The notes: generated from the sequence alone by a model not told the origin. Positions 16,625 to 26,120 are shown, counted from the stretch's first letter. The stretch: 64,000 nucleotides of DNA from Salipiger thiooxidans (GCF_900102075.1 NZ_FNAV01000014.1:108361-172360), one strand, 5' to 3'. Made by a program: numbers and translations.

Positions 16625-17637
16625 CAGGCGACCGCGTCGATCTTGGCGTAGAGTTCGCCGTATTCGCTGCCGAAACGCTCGTCGACCAGCTTGCTGACCG
16701 AGGCGCGGAAGGCGTCGAGCTGCAGGCCCTCGGCCTCGCCGACCACCGTCATGCCGAGATCGCGCAGCTTCTGGGTCTCGGTCTCCTCGTTGTCGAGGAT
16801 CGCCCTGGTGGCCTTTTCCCGGGTCATCCGGGCGGCCTCGCGCACGGCGTCCTTCTGGCTGTCGCTCATGTCCTGCCAGACGTCCTCGTTCATCACGACG
16901 ACCTCGGCGTTGGACATGTGACCGGTCAGCATGAGATGCGACTGCACCTCGTAGAGCTTGACGTTGAGCACCACATTGACAGGGTTCTCCTGCCCCTGCA
17001 CGACGCCGGTGGCGAGCGCGGTTGGCACCTCGGACCAGTCGACCGGCACGGCCACGGCGCCCATGCCCTCGACCGCGGTGGTGTAGATCGGGAAGGGCAC
17101 GGCGCGGATCTTCACGCCCGCCAGATCCTCGGGCGACATCACCGCTTTGTTGCAGGTCAGGTTGCGGCGGCCGAAGTAGTGGGCGTAGATCACCCGCACG
17201 TTGGCGGCGGCGATCAGGCCTTCGTTCAGCTCCTGCATCACCGGGCTTTCAACGTCGGTCACCTTCATCAGGTGGTCCACGTCACGGTAGAGGTAGGGCG
17301 TGTCGAGCGCCGCGAAGGGCTGGTAGAGCGAGCCGAGCGCGCCGGCGGTGTTGTGCGAGAAGGCGATGGTGCCGAGCGACACCGCCTCGGCCAGTTCCTG
17401 CAGCTTGCCGAGCTGGCTGTTGGGGAAGACCTGCACCGTGACGTCGCCGCCCGAGGTCTGACCAAGCGCCTCGGCGAACCAGTCCGCCTGCGCGCCGGCG
17501 ACCGAGGCCACCTCGTTGTTGTGGCCGTAGCGCAGCGTCGTCGCGGCCAAGGCCGGGCGCGCGATGAAGGGCGCCGCGAGGGCGCCTGCGCCGGTCAGCA
17601 GCAGGCTGCGGCGGGTCAGTCCGGGGGCGTTGTGCAT
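16624..17637 (-). CDS. TRAP transporter substrate-binding protein (DctP type)
   Basis: A 337-residue periplasmic receptor with a twin-arginine-like signal (LTRRSLLLTGAGALAAPFIA). The DctP motif regions are present: FPNSQLGKLQELAEAV, LAGVKIRAVPFPIY with the ligand-anchoring Arg, and VPTALATGVVQGQENPVN. The ATG at 17637 is preceded by ggaggagat. It is the first gene of the operon and is divergent from a LacI-type regulator gene across a 151-bp region containing palindromes. The ligand is probably a sugar acid, by context. Confidence 0.87.
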   Translation of the reverse strand: MHNAPGLTRRSLLLTGAGALAAPFIARPALAATTLRYGHNNEVASVAGAQADWFAEALGQTSGGDVTVQVFPNSQLGKLQELAEAVSLGTIAFSHNTAGALGSLYQPFAALDTPYLYRDVDHLMKVTDVESPVMQELNEGLIAAANVRVIYAHYFGRRNLTCNKAVMSPEDLAGVKIRAVPFPIYTTAVEGMGAVAVPVDWSEVPTALATGVVQGQENPVNVVLNVKLYEVQSHLMLTGHMSNAEVVVMNEDVWQDMSDSQKDAVREAARMTREKATRAILDNEETETQKLRDLGMTVVGEAEGLQLDAFRASVSKLVDERFGSEYGELYAKIDAVA

Positions 17638-17681
17638 CTGATCTCCTCCCAAAGAAATTTTGACGCATTCTGAGGTCTCAT

Positions 17682-17745
17682 CCGGAGATATTCCGGCGTT
17701 ACCTCTAATTTTCAGTATGTATTGACGAAGTCTAAGATTCCGGAG
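17682..17745. promoter_or_regulatory. Probable LacI-family operators in the divergent promoter region
   Basis: A perfect palindrome CCGGA-gatat-TCCGG (17682-17696) is followed about 40 bp later by a second TTCCGGAG motif (around 17739-17745). Both lie between the TRAP receptor gene and the LacI-type gene, where a local repressor would control both directions. This rests on symmetry and position only. Confidence 0.4.
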
Positions 17746-17788
17746 CAGCATAGGTCAAAGCAAAGTTAATGATGGGTTTTGAGGTGTC

Positions 17789-18823
17789 ATGAGGGACAAG
17801 TCAGAAACTGCCCCGGCAAGCGCTCGGCCGCTTCTGACCGACATCGCCGAACGGGCGGGGGTGTCGCTCGCGACGGTCGACCGGGTGGTGAACCGCCGCA
17901 AGGGCGTCAAGGAGCGCACCCGTCAGCGGGTGCTCGAGATCGCCCGCGAGCTGGGCTATCTCACCGAAACGCAGGGCGGATTCTACGAAGCCGAACGGCC
18001 GCGCAACATCGTCGTGCTGCTGCCCTCGGGCTCGAATCCCTACCTGCGGCTGCTGGGCGATCAGCTGCGCGAGCGGGTCGAACGCTCGGCCCCGGACGAT
18101 CCCTTCCTGCGCTGTTATTTCATCGAGAGCTTCAACGCACAGGCCCTCGCCGAGGCGCTCCGGCGCAACGCCGGCTGGGCCGATGGAATCGCCTTCTTCG
18201 CCATCGAGCACCCGCTCGTGCGCGAGGCTGCGGTCGAGGTGCTCGCCGCCGGCACGCGGCTGGTGACCATCGTCTCGGACCTCGGCAGCCTGCCCGAGAT
18301 CCCGCATGTGGGGCTCGACAACCGCGCCGTGGGGCGCACCGCCGGGCTGCTGATCGGGCGGCTCGCGAAACAGCCGAGCGGCTCGGTGGCGCTGGTGGCG
18401 GGCTCGCGACACTACCGGGCCCATTCCGAGCGCGAGGCGGGGTTTCTCAGCATTCTCGAGGAGTTGTTCCCGCATCTTCGCGTCGTTGGCATGCGCGAGG
18501 GCCACGACGACGCGGGCGAGAACTATCGCCACACGCTGGGGCTGTTCGACCAGGCGCCGGACCTCGTGGGAATCTACAACGTTGGCGGGTCGTCGGGGGG
18601 GATCACCCGGGCCATGCGCGAGCGCGACCGGTTGGAGGTGGTGTTCATCGGCCACGGGCTCACGCCCGACACGCGACGGGCAGTGGTCGAAGGAGCGATG
18701 GACGTGATCTTTGACCAGGACCCCGACGCGCTGGTCGACCGGGCGCTGCGTTGTCTGTCGGAGCAGGCACCTGTCGCGCGCCCTCTCAAGTTCGACATCT
18801 ACTTCCGCGAGAACCTGCCCTGA
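17789..18823 (+). CDS. LacI-family transcriptional regulator
   Basis: A 344-residue regulator with an N-terminal helix-turn-helix (about residues 16-48, LTDIAERAGVSLATVDRVVN) and hinge, followed by a type-I periplasmic-binding-like effector domain (NIVVLLPSGSNPYLRLL onward; GIYNVGGSSGGITRA near the C-terminus). It is divergent from the TRAP / VOC / RuBisCO-like / kinase operon and is its most likely regulator, with the transported sugar acid or a derivative as inducer (inference). Confidence 0.87.
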   Translation: MRDKSETAPASARPLLTDIAERAGVSLATVDRVVNRRKGVKERTRQRVLEIARELGYLTETQGGFYEAERPRNIVVLLPSGSNPYLRLLGDQLRERVERSAPDDPFLRCYFIESFNAQALAEALRRNAGWADGIAFFAIEHPLVREAAVEVLAAGTRLVTIVSDLGSLPEIPHVGLDNRAVGRTAGLLIGRLAKQPSGSVALVAGSRHYRAHSEREAGFLSILEELFPHLRVVGMREGHDDAGENYRHTLGLFDQAPDLVGIYNVGGSSGGITRAMRERDRLEVVFIGHGLTPDTRRAVVEGAMDVIFDQDPDALVDRALRCLSEQAPVARPLKFDIYFRENLP

Positions 18824-19001
18824 GCCCCCGCGTGCCGTGCCCGCTGGCGTGGCATTCCGCGGCAAACGCCGGAATATCTGCGAATTCCCGCAGATTGGGC
18901 ATATACTTTCGCGACGACTCCCGCTAAAGGCAGTTTTTTCGTGTCGCGTACGGCGACCCACCACGGCTCACAGCCCGGCAGGCCCTCTGCCGACCTTCTC
19001 C

Positions 19002-21314
19002 ATGGACTCTCTCACTATGATCACTCCCCTGTCCGATGCGCTTTCCGAGCGCGGATACGACACCCTTACCCCCGTCCAGGAGGCCGTGATCGCACCCGAA
19101 CTCGCGGGACTGGATCTGCTGGTTTCGGCCCAGACCGGGTCGGGCAAGACCGTGGGCTTCGGCCTCGCCATCGCGCCGACGCTGCTGGGCGACGAGACCC
19201 GCTTCGGTCCCGCCGCCGCGCCGCTGGCGCTGGTGGTCGCACCGACCCGCGAGCTTGCGTTCCAGGTGATGCGCGAGCTGACCTGGCTCTTCGCCCGCAC
19301 CGGCGCCGTGGTTGCCTCCTGCGTGGGGGGCATGGACGTGCGGCAGGAGCGGCGCGCGCTCGAGCGCGGTGCGCATATCGTCGTGGGCACCCCGGGCCGT
19401 CTGCGCGACCACATCGAGCGAGAGTCGCTTGACCTGAGCGCGATCCGCGCCGTGGTCCTGGACGAGGCCGACGAGATGCTCGACCTCGGCTTCCGCGAGG
19501 ATCTCGAGTTCATGCTGGGCGAGGCGCCCGAAGACCGCCGCACGCTGCTGTTCTCGGCCACCGTGCCGCCGATGATCGCGACGCTGGCGAAGAGCTACCA
19601 GCGCGACGCGCGCCGGGTGAACACCGTCGACAGCGCCAGCCAGCACGCCGACATCTCCTACCAGGCGATCCGCGTGGCACAGTCGGACGTCGAGCACGCG
19701 ATCTTCAACCTGCTGCGCTTCCACGACGACGAAAGCGCCATCGTCTTCGCCAACACCCGCGCCGCGGTGAGCCGCCTGACCGCCCGCCTCGCGAACCGTG
19801 GGCTGGCAACGGTGAGCCTCTCGGGCGAGCTGAGCCAGACCGAGCGCAGCCACGCGCTGCAGGCGATGCGCGATGGCCGGGCCCGGGTCTGCGTCGCCAC
19901 CGACGTGGCAGCGCGCGGCATCGACCTGCCGAACCTGAACCTCGTGATTCACGCGGACCTGCCGACCAACACCGAGACCCTGCTGCACCGCTCGGGCCGT
20001 ACCGGCCGCGCCGGGCGCAAGGGCATCTCGGCGCTGATCGTGCCGTCGAAGGTGGCGAAGAAAGCCGAGCGCCTGCTGAAATGGGCGAAGATCTCGGCGG
20101 AATGGACCGTGGCGCCTTCGGTCGACGACATCCAGCGCAAGGACGAGGAGCGGCTGCTGGCCGATCCCGTTTGGTCCGAGCCGCTGACCGAGGAGCAGGG
20201 CGCCTTCGCCGAGAAGCTGCTGGCGCTGCACCAGCCCGAGGTCATCGCGGCCGCCTACCTGCGGCTTTACCAGGCCCGCCACGCCGCGGCCGAAGAACTG
20301 CTGCCGCCGGACACGAAGCCCGCCGCGCGCGAGCCGCGCGATTTCGGCCCGAGCCGTTGGGTGACGCTCTCGGTCGGCCGCGACAACCGCGCCGAGGCGC
20401 GCTGGCTGCTGCCGCTGCTGTGCCGCGCGGGCAACCTCGACAAGGCGTCGATCGGTGCCATCCGGGTGCAGGATTCCGAAACCTTCGTCGAGCTCGCCGA
20501 GCCCAGCGTCGAGGGCTTCGTCGCCTCGCTGGGCGAGGGCGGTCTGCTCGAGGAAGGCATCTCGGCGCGTCTGGTCGAGGGCGTTCCCACCTTCAGCGCC
20601 GGCCGTCCGCCGAAAGGCGACAGCCGCGGGCCGCGCCCCGAGGGCCGTGACCCCCGCCGCGACGACCGTGGTCCGCGCAAGCCGCGCGAGGCTTCGGCCA
20701 GCGCCGCCCCGTCCGAGGAAATGGCTCCGCGCGTCGAGGGCCCGGTGAGCGACGACGCGCCCGAGCGCAAGCCGCGCCCGGCCCCGAAGGCCGATGCACC
20801 GCGCCGCGACGATCGCCCCGCCTACAAGCGCGACAGCGCCCCGGCGCGCGAGCGTTCCTCCGACGGTCCGCGCGACAAGGGCAAGTTCGGCAAGCCGAAA
20901 TCCGACAAGCCGCGTGACGGCGGCTTCGGCAAGCCCAAGTCCGACAAGCCCTACGGCAAGGACAAGCCGCGCGAGGGTGGCTACGGCAAGGACAAGCCGC
21001 GCGAGGGTGGCTACGGCAAGGACAAGCCCCGGGATGGCGGCTTCGGCAAGCCGAAGTCCGACAAGGCGCGTGATGGCGGGTTCGGAAAGCCCAAGCGTGA
21101 CGGCAAGCCCGGTGGCAAGACCGGCGACGGCGCACGCAAGCCCAAGGGCAAGTTCGGCGACAGCAAGCCCAAGGGCAAGTCCGCCGGTCCCGCGCCCGAC
21201 GCCCGCGACGCCTCGCGCCGCTTCACCCCGCCGGGTGGCGCCAAGCCCGGCGCCCGCACCCCGCGCAAGCCGGGGGCCGGCGGCAACGAGCCGCCCCGCC
21301 GCGGCAAGCGCTGA
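19002..21314 (+). CDS. DEAD-box RNA helicase with DbpA-type domain and basic repeat tail
   Basis: A 770-residue ATP-dependent RNA helicase. Motif I AQTGSGKT (residues 43-50), PTRELA, GTPGR, DEAD, SAT, and motif VI HRSGRTGRAGR are all present. After the two RecA-like domains there is a DbpA-like RNA-binding domain (about residues 445-525), then a long disordered tail of some 240 residues rich in Lys, Gly, Pro, Arg and Asp with tandem repeats (DNA 20951-21040). The role is probably ribosome assembly or mRNA turnover. ATGs at 19002 and 19017 are both possible starts. Confidence 0.88.
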   Translation: MDSLTMITPLSDALSERGYDTLTPVQEAVIAPELAGLDLLVSAQTGSGKTVGFGLAIAPTLLGDETRFGPAAAPLALVVAPTRELAFQVMRELTWLFARTGAVVASCVGGMDVRQERRALERGAHIVVGTPGRLRDHIERESLDLSAIRAVVLDEADEMLDLGFREDLEFMLGEAPEDRRTLLFSATVPPMIATLAKSYQRDARRVNTVDSASQHADISYQAIRVAQSDVEHAIFNLLRFHDDESAIVFANTRAAVSRLTARLANRGLATVSLSGELSQTERSHALQAMRDGRARVCVATDVAARGIDLPNLNLVIHADLPTNTETLLHRSGRTGRAGRKGISALIVPSKVAKKAERLLKWAKISAEWTVAPSVDDIQRKDEERLLADPVWSEPLTEEQGAFAEKLLALHQPEVIAAAYLRLYQARHAAAEELLPPDTKPAAREPRDFGPSRWVTLSVGRDNRAEARWLLPLLCRAGNLDKASIGAIRVQDSETFVELAEPSVEGFVASLGEGGLLEEGISARLVEGVPTFSAGRPPKGDSRGPRPEGRDPRRDDRGPRKPREASASAAPSEEMAPRVEGPVSDDAPERKPRPAPKADAPRRDDRPAYKRDSAPARERSSDGPRDKGKFGKPKSDKPRDGGFGKPKSDKPYGKDKPREGGYGKDKPREGGYGKDKPRDGGFGKPKSDKARDGGFGKPKRDGKPGGKTGDGARKPKGKFGDSKPKGKSAGPAPDARDASRRFTPPGGAKPGARTPRKPGAGGNEPPRRGKR
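20951..21040 (+). repeat. 30-bp tandem repeat inside the helicase tail
   Basis: Three direct copies of a 30-bp unit (ctacggcaaggacaagccgc followed by gcgagggtgg, the third copy diverged) encode the 10-residue unit YGKDKPREGG. Flanking diverged units (FGKPKSDKPRDGG) show that the array has been longer or has drifted. It is coding, in frame, and part of an RNA-binding low-complexity tail. Confidence 0.9.
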
Positions 21315-21334
21315 TCCTGCGCGCGCGACCTCGC

Positions 21335-21357
21335 CGGGCAGAGGCTTTCTCTGCCCG
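21335..21357 (+). terminator. Hairpin downstream of the helicase gene
   Basis: A 9-bp stem CGGGCAGAG / CTCTGCCCG with loop gcttt lies 20 bp after the helicase stop codon. There is no clear U-tract after it, so efficiency is uncertain. Confidence 0.5.
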
Positions 21358-21443
21358 CGCAGCCCGGGACGTCTGGAACAGGACAGGCGCCCGGTGCTAG
21401 GGCTGGCGGGACGCTCCGCCATCCCAGCCGCCGAGGATCCGAC

Positions 21444-22352
21444 GTGCTCATCCTGACCATCTGGCCGCTTTTCGCGCTGATCTGCCTCGGCTACGTGCTG
21501 GCCCGCGCTGGGTTCCCCGAGCCCGGCTTCTGGCCCGCCGCCGAGCGGATGAACTACTTCATCCTCTTCCCCGCGCTGCTGGTCGCGAGCCTCATGAAAG
21601 CGCCTGTGCGCGATCCCGCGATCCTGAAGCTCGGCGCGGCGGCCATCGCCACGGTCTGTATCGCGTCGCTCGTCATGCTGGTGGCCCGCCGGATCCGCGG
21701 CGTCCCCGCCTCGCGCTTCGGGCCGGCGCTGCAGGGGGTGGTGCGCTTCAATACCTATCTCGGGCTTGCCATCGTCACGAGCCTGTCCGGCCCCGAGGGC
21801 ATTGGTCGGGCGGCGGTCTACCTCGCGGTGACCGTGCCGCTGGTGAACGTGCTGTCGATCATGGCGCTGACCGAGGCCAACGCGCTTCGCGATCCGCTGG
21901 GGCTCGGGCGGGCGATGCTGCGCAACCCGCTGATCCTCGCCTGCATCGTGGGCATCGTGCTGGCGCTCTCGGGCATCGGCCTGCCGTTCGGCGGGGGCAC
22001 CTTCCTCGAGCTTCTGGCCCGCGGCAGCCTGCCGCTCGGCCTGCTCTGCGTCGGCGCGGCGCTGCGTCCGGTCGCCATGCGCAAGGACGTGGTGGCGCTG
22101 GTCGGCAACGGCGCGCTGCGGCTCCTGGCGATGCCGGTTCTGGCGGCGGGTGTGGCAGCGCTGTTCGGCCTCGGCGCGACCGAGGCGATGGTGCTGGTGG
22201 TGTTCTCGGCGATCCCGACGGCGCCCACCGCCTATGTGCTGACCCGCCAGCTTGGCGGCGACGGCACCTTCATGGCGGGGCTGGTGACGGCCCAGACCCT
22301 TGCCGCCGTTGCCACGATCCCGCTGATCCTGCTGTTGCTGGGCATCGGCTGA
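21444..22352 (+). CDS. AEC-family (auxin efflux carrier-like) transporter
   Basis: A 302-residue membrane protein with about ten hydrophobic segments and the AEC family layout of two five-helix halves (LTIWPLFALICLGYVLAR at the start; a conserved GSLPLGLLCVGAALRP segment in the second half; SAIPTAPTAYVLTRQ near the end). It probably exports or imports a small organic acid. The start is a GTG at 21444. It stands alone between the helicase gene and a UvrD-type helicase gene. Confidence 0.85.
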   Translation: MLILTIWPLFALICLGYVLARAGFPEPGFWPAAERMNYFILFPALLVASLMKAPVRDPAILKLGAAAIATVCIASLVMLVARRIRGVPASRFGPALQGVVRFNTYLGLAIVTSLSGPEGIGRAAVYLAVTVPLVNVLSIMALTEANALRDPLGLGRAMLRNPLILACIVGIVLALSGIGLPFGGGTFLELLARGSLPLGLLCVGAALRPVAMRKDVVALVGNGALRLLAMPVLAAGVAALFGLGATEAMVLVVFSAIPTAPTAYVLTRQLGGDGTFMAGLVTAQTLAAVATIPLILLLLGIG

Positions 22353-22454
22353 GCGCCGCACCGGCGTCCGCCCGGGCCAGATCGAAGTTCCCTTTATGTT
22401 CCTGCCGCGCTATCCTGCCCCCAAACCGGAGCGCAACACGGGGCAGGGCAGGAC

Positions 22455-24497
22455 ATGGCTGAGGCCGGGTATCTCGATACGTTGAACGACAACCAGCGCG
22501 CCGCCGTCGAATTCGGCGTCGGGGCCGAAGGGCTGCCGCCGCCGCTGCTGGTGATCGCGGGCGCGGGCTCGGGCAAGACCATGACGCTGGCGCATCGGGT
22601 GGCACACCTGCTGGTCAACGGCGCCGATCCGCAGCGCATCCTGCTGATGACCTTTTCGCGCCGCGCCGCGACCGAGCTTACCCGGCGGGTCGAGCGCATC
22701 ACCGCCAAGGCCATGGGCAAGGGCGTGGTGGCCGAGGCGCTGAGCTGGGCCGGGACTTTCCACGCCATCGGCGCCCGCATCCTGCGCGAGCACGCGCTGT
22801 CCATCGGGCTGCATCCGGATTTCTCGATCCATGACCGCGAGGACAGCGCCGACCTGATGAACCTCTGCCGCAACGGGCTTGGCTTCTCGTCGACCGAGCG
22901 GCGCTTCCCGGCCAAGGGCACCTGCCTCGCGATCTACTCGCGGGCGGTGAACTCGGGCGACCCGCTGGACGAGGTGCTGCGCGACCACTTCCCGTGGTGC
23001 GCCGAGTGGGCGGAGGAGCTGAAGCAGCTCTTCGGCGCCTATGTCACCGCCAAGCAGGAGCAGAACGTGCTCGATTACGACGACCTGCTGCTGGCCTGGG
23101 CCGAGGTCATGTCGGACGAGGGCTTTGCCGCCCATATCGGCGGGGCGTGGGATCACGTTCTCATCGACGAGTACCAGGACACCAACCGGCTGCAGGCGCG
23201 GATCCTCATGGCGTTGAAGCCCGACGGGCGGGGGCTGACCGTGGTCGGCGACGACGCCCAGTCGATCTATGCCTTCCGCGCCGCCACCGTGCGCAACATC
23301 CTCGACTTCCCCGACGCCTTCAGCCCGCGCGCCGATGTCATCACGCTCGACCGCAACTACCGTTCGACGCAGCCGATACTGGAGGCGGCGAACGCGGTGA
23401 TCGGGCTGGCGCGCGAGCGCTACACCAAGAACCTCTGGACCACCCGCGCCTCGGACGCGCGCCCGCGCATCGTCACTGTCGCCACCGAGGCCGACCAGGC
23501 GCGCCACTTCGTCGACCGTATCCTCGAGGACCGCGAGACCGGCACCCGGCTCAAGGACCAGGCGGTGCTGTTCCGCACGTCGAGCCATTCCGTGCAGCTC
23601 GAGGCCGAGCTGACCCGGCGCAACGTGCCTTACGTCAAGTTCGGCGGGCTGAAGTTTCTCGACAGTGCCCATGTGAAGGACCTGCTGGCGGTGCTTCGGT
23701 TGGCGCGCAATCCGCGCGACCGGGTGGCGGGGTTCCGGGTGCTGCAGCTGATGCCGGGGATCGGGCCCAAGGCGGCGGGGCGTATCCTCGATGCGCTCGA
23801 CCTTGCCGCCGATCCGCTCACCGTTCTGCGCGAGATCCCGCCCCCGGCGCGCGCCGCCGCCGACTGGCCCGCCTTCGTCGAGGCCATGGCCGCGCGGGCC
23901 GACTGGCCGGCGGGGCTGGGGCTGGCGCGGGCGTGGTACGAGCCGCATCTCGACCGCCTCCACGAGGACGCCGAGACCCGCCACGCCGACCTCATGCAGC
24001 TCGAGCAGATCGCCGCGGGCTTCCCCTCGGCCGAGGCCTTCCTGACCGAGCTCACCCTCGATCCGCCCGACGCCACCAGCGACCGGGCCGGCAAGCCGCT
24101 GCAGGACGAGGACTACCTGATCCTCTCGACCATCCATTCCGCCAAGGGACAGGAGTGGCGGTCGGTCTATCTGCTGAACGCGGTCGACGGCTGCATCCCC
24201 TCGGATCTGGGCACCGGCTCGAGCCACGAGCTCGAGGAGGAGCGGCGGCTGCTCTACGTCGCGATGACCCGCGCGAAGGATCACCTGACGCTGGGCCTGC
24301 CGCTGCGCTTCTACGTCAGCCAGCAGGGGCGCAACGGCGACCGGCACGTCTATGCCACGCGGACCCGTTTCATTCCCAAGGCGATGCTGGGCAGATTCGA
24401 GCAGGTCACGTGGTCGCCGCTGCCGCGGCCCGGCGCCACCGGGCCGGCGCCGCAGCGCATCGATGTCTCGGCGCGCATGCGGCAGATGTGGGGCTGA
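22455..24497 (+). CDS. UvrD/Rep/PcrA-type ATP-dependent DNA helicase
   Basis: A 680-residue superfamily-1A helicase. Q-motif LNDNQRAAV, Walker A GAGSGKT (residues 36-42), LMTFSRRAATELTRR, motif II LIDEYQDTN, motif III GDDAQSIYAFRAA, NYRSTQPI, and the C-terminal motifs TIHSAKGQEW and LYVAMTRAKD are all visible. It is shorter in the C-terminal tail than chromosomal UvrD or PcrA, suggesting a secondary helicase paralogue acting in repair. Confidence 0.88.
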   Translation: MAEAGYLDTLNDNQRAAVEFGVGAEGLPPPLLVIAGAGSGKTMTLAHRVAHLLVNGADPQRILLMTFSRRAATELTRRVERITAKAMGKGVVAEALSWAGTFHAIGARILREHALSIGLHPDFSIHDREDSADLMNLCRNGLGFSSTERRFPAKGTCLAIYSRAVNSGDPLDEVLRDHFPWCAEWAEELKQLFGAYVTAKQEQNVLDYDDLLLAWAEVMSDEGFAAHIGGAWDHVLIDEYQDTNRLQARILMALKPDGRGLTVVGDDAQSIYAFRAATVRNILDFPDAFSPRADVITLDRNYRSTQPILEAANAVIGLARERYTKNLWTTRASDARPRIVTVATEADQARHFVDRILEDRETGTRLKDQAVLFRTSSHSVQLEAELTRRNVPYVKFGGLKFLDSAHVKDLLAVLRLARNPRDRVAGFRVLQLMPGIGPKAAGRILDALDLAADPLTVLREIPPPARAAADWPAFVEAMAARADWPAGLGLARAWYEPHLDRLHEDAETRHADLMQLEQIAAGFPSAEAFLTELTLDPPDATSDRAGKPLQDEDYLILSTIHSAKGQEWRSVYLLNAVDGCIPSDLGTGSSHELEEERRLLYVAMTRAKDHLTLGLPLRFYVSQQGRNGDRHVYATRTRFIPKAMLGRFEQVTWSPLPRPGATGPAPQRIDVSARMRQMWG

Positions 24498-24515
24498 GCC
24501 AGAGAGCGGCGCGGG

Positions 24516-26120
24516 TCAGGCGGGCTCGGTTGCCGGGGTCGCGGCGCGCCATGGCAGGTCCATCGCGCAATGCATGCCCTCGGACGTGAGCTCGCGCGTG
24601 AGCCGGCCTTCGTGCTGCCGCTCGACCATCAGGTGCAGGAGGTTGGTGCCGAAACCCTCTTTTGCCGTCTCGGGCGCCGGGGGCGGGGTGTCGCAGGCCT
24701 CGCGCCAGTCGATGGCGAGACGATCCTCGGGCGTCAGGCCCCAGCTGACTTCGAGCCCGCCGCCGGTCTGGCGCAGCGCGCCGAACTTGGCGGCGTTGGA
24801 GGTGAGCTCGTGGAACACCATGCCCAGCGACTGGCACTCGTCCGGGGTCAGCACCACATGCGGCCCATCGAGCCCGATGCGGATCGCGGAATTGCCGCGA
24901 TAGGGCGCGAGCTCCTGTTCGAGGATCTGGCGCAGTGCCACCGGCTCCCACCGCTGGTTGGCGAGCAGCGCGTGGTTCTTGGCCAGCGCCGAGAGCCGGT
25001 CGATGAGCTTGGCGCGCATGGTCTCGGGCTCCTCGGCCCGCGCCAGCCGGATCATCGCCTGGGCCACCGACAGCAGGTTGCGGGCGCGGTGGTTGATCTC
25101 GCGCGACATCAGGCGCTCGCGCGCGATGGCACGGGTGCGCTCCATCAGCGTCATCATCCGCGACAGCACGGCCTCGACCGTCTCGACCTCGAGATCTGTC
25201 CAGTGTCGCGCGGCGAAGGAATGGGCGAAGAGGATCGCCTCGGTCCGGCCCTCGGTCACCCACGGCACCGCCAGCGCCGAGGCGCAGCCGATCTGGTCGA
25301 GCACCTTGCGCTCGACCTCTTCGCGACCGGGGGTGCTGCCGTCGATGCGGACCACCCGACCCAGCAGCAACTCGGCCCAGGCGCTGTTGTCTATGGGGAC
25401 CTGCCCGCGCGCCGCCGGGACCGGCTCGACGCCTTCGGCGCACCATTGCTCGACGACCGGCAGGGCGTGGTCAGGGTCGGAATGGCGCTGTTCGCGCAGG
25501 CCGACGCGGTCGACCTCGAGATGCCTGCCCAGCATCTCGAGCGAGCGCCCGCGCACCGCGTCGACGTCGCCCATGGTGCGGTAGACGTCGCTGAGCTCGA
25601 GCAGGAAGCGGGTGTGGGTCTGTTGCATGACCTGCCGCGTGGTCTCGTTACCCGAATTGAACACGCCGCGGATGGAGCCGTCGTCATCGCGGATCGGCGT
25701 GAAGTTGTAGGTCCAGTAGGTCTCTTCCTCGACCCCGTAGCGCCGCATCGGCAGCATCTGGTCGCGGAAATAGACGCCCTCGCCGCTGCTGATCGCCCGG
25801 GTGAACTGCGGCTCGATCACATGCCAGATGTCGGACCAGACCTCTTCCGCAGGCTCGCCGAGACAGCCGGGATGGCGTGGACCGGGAATGAGCGACCAGC
25901 TGTCATTGTAGAGCAGCCGCAGCTCGGGGCCCCAGTAGATGCAGGTCGGAAAGGCCGAGTTCAGCGCGATCCCCAGCGCCGAGCGCAGGGCCGCGGACCA
26001 TGTGTCCGGCGGGCCGAGCGGATGGGTGCTCCAGTCGAAATCCCGGATGCGCTTTGCCATCGCGCTATGGCCGGACAGGAAGGAGAGCTTGTCGAAATCT
26101 GGTGACTGGCGGCGTAGCAA
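24516..26120 (-). CDS. HWE-family sensor histidine kinase with PAS and GAF domains
   Basis: About 534 residues. A PAS-like domain (about residues 25-165, FDWSTHPLGPPDTW, WTYNFTPIRDDDGSIRG) is followed by a GAF domain (about 175-330) and an HWE kinase core. The phospho-acceptor His lies in REINHRARNLL, and the Trp-Glu of the family motif is in IDWREACDTP. I prefer a TTG start at 26120, which has AAGGAG 5 bp upstream; an open frame continues a few codons to 26135. There are no membrane segments, so it is probably a cytosolic sensor, as in photoreceptor-like or stress kinases. No partner response regulator gene is adjacent. Confidence 0.82.
   Translation of the reverse strand: MLRRQSPDFDKLSFLSGHSAMAKRIRDFDWSTHPLGPPDTWSAALRSALGIALNSAFPTCIYWGPELRLLYNDSWSLIPGPRHPGCLGEPAEEVWSDIWHVIEPQFTRAISSGEGVYFRDQMLPMRRYGVEEETYWTYNFTPIRDDDGSIRGVFNSGNETTRQVMQQTHTRFLLELSDVYRTMGDVDAVRGRSLEMLGRHLEVDRVGLREQRHSDPDHALPVVEQWCAEGVEPVPAARGQVPIDNSAWAELLLGRVVRIDGSTPGREEVERKVLDQIGCASALAVPWVTEGRTEAILFAHSFAARHWTDLEVETVEAVLSRMMTLMERTRAIARERLMSREINHRARNLLSVAQAMIRLARAEEPETMRAKLIDRLSALAKNHALLANQRWEPVALRQILEQELAPYRGNSAIRIGLDGPHVVLTPDECQSLGMVFHELTSNAAKFGALRQTGGGLEVSWGLTPEDRLAIDWREACDTPPPAPETAKEGFGTNLLHLMVERQHEGRLTRELTSEGMHCAMDLPWRAATPATEPA

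Noticed and set aside
20951..21040. CRISPR-like direct repeats
   Set aside because: The repeats are contiguous without spacers, in frame, and encode the helicase tail.
18924..22361. A 1,145-codon antisense frame spanning two genes
   Set aside because: It runs across the helicase and AEC genes and the gap between them, with low-complexity composition; not a real gene.
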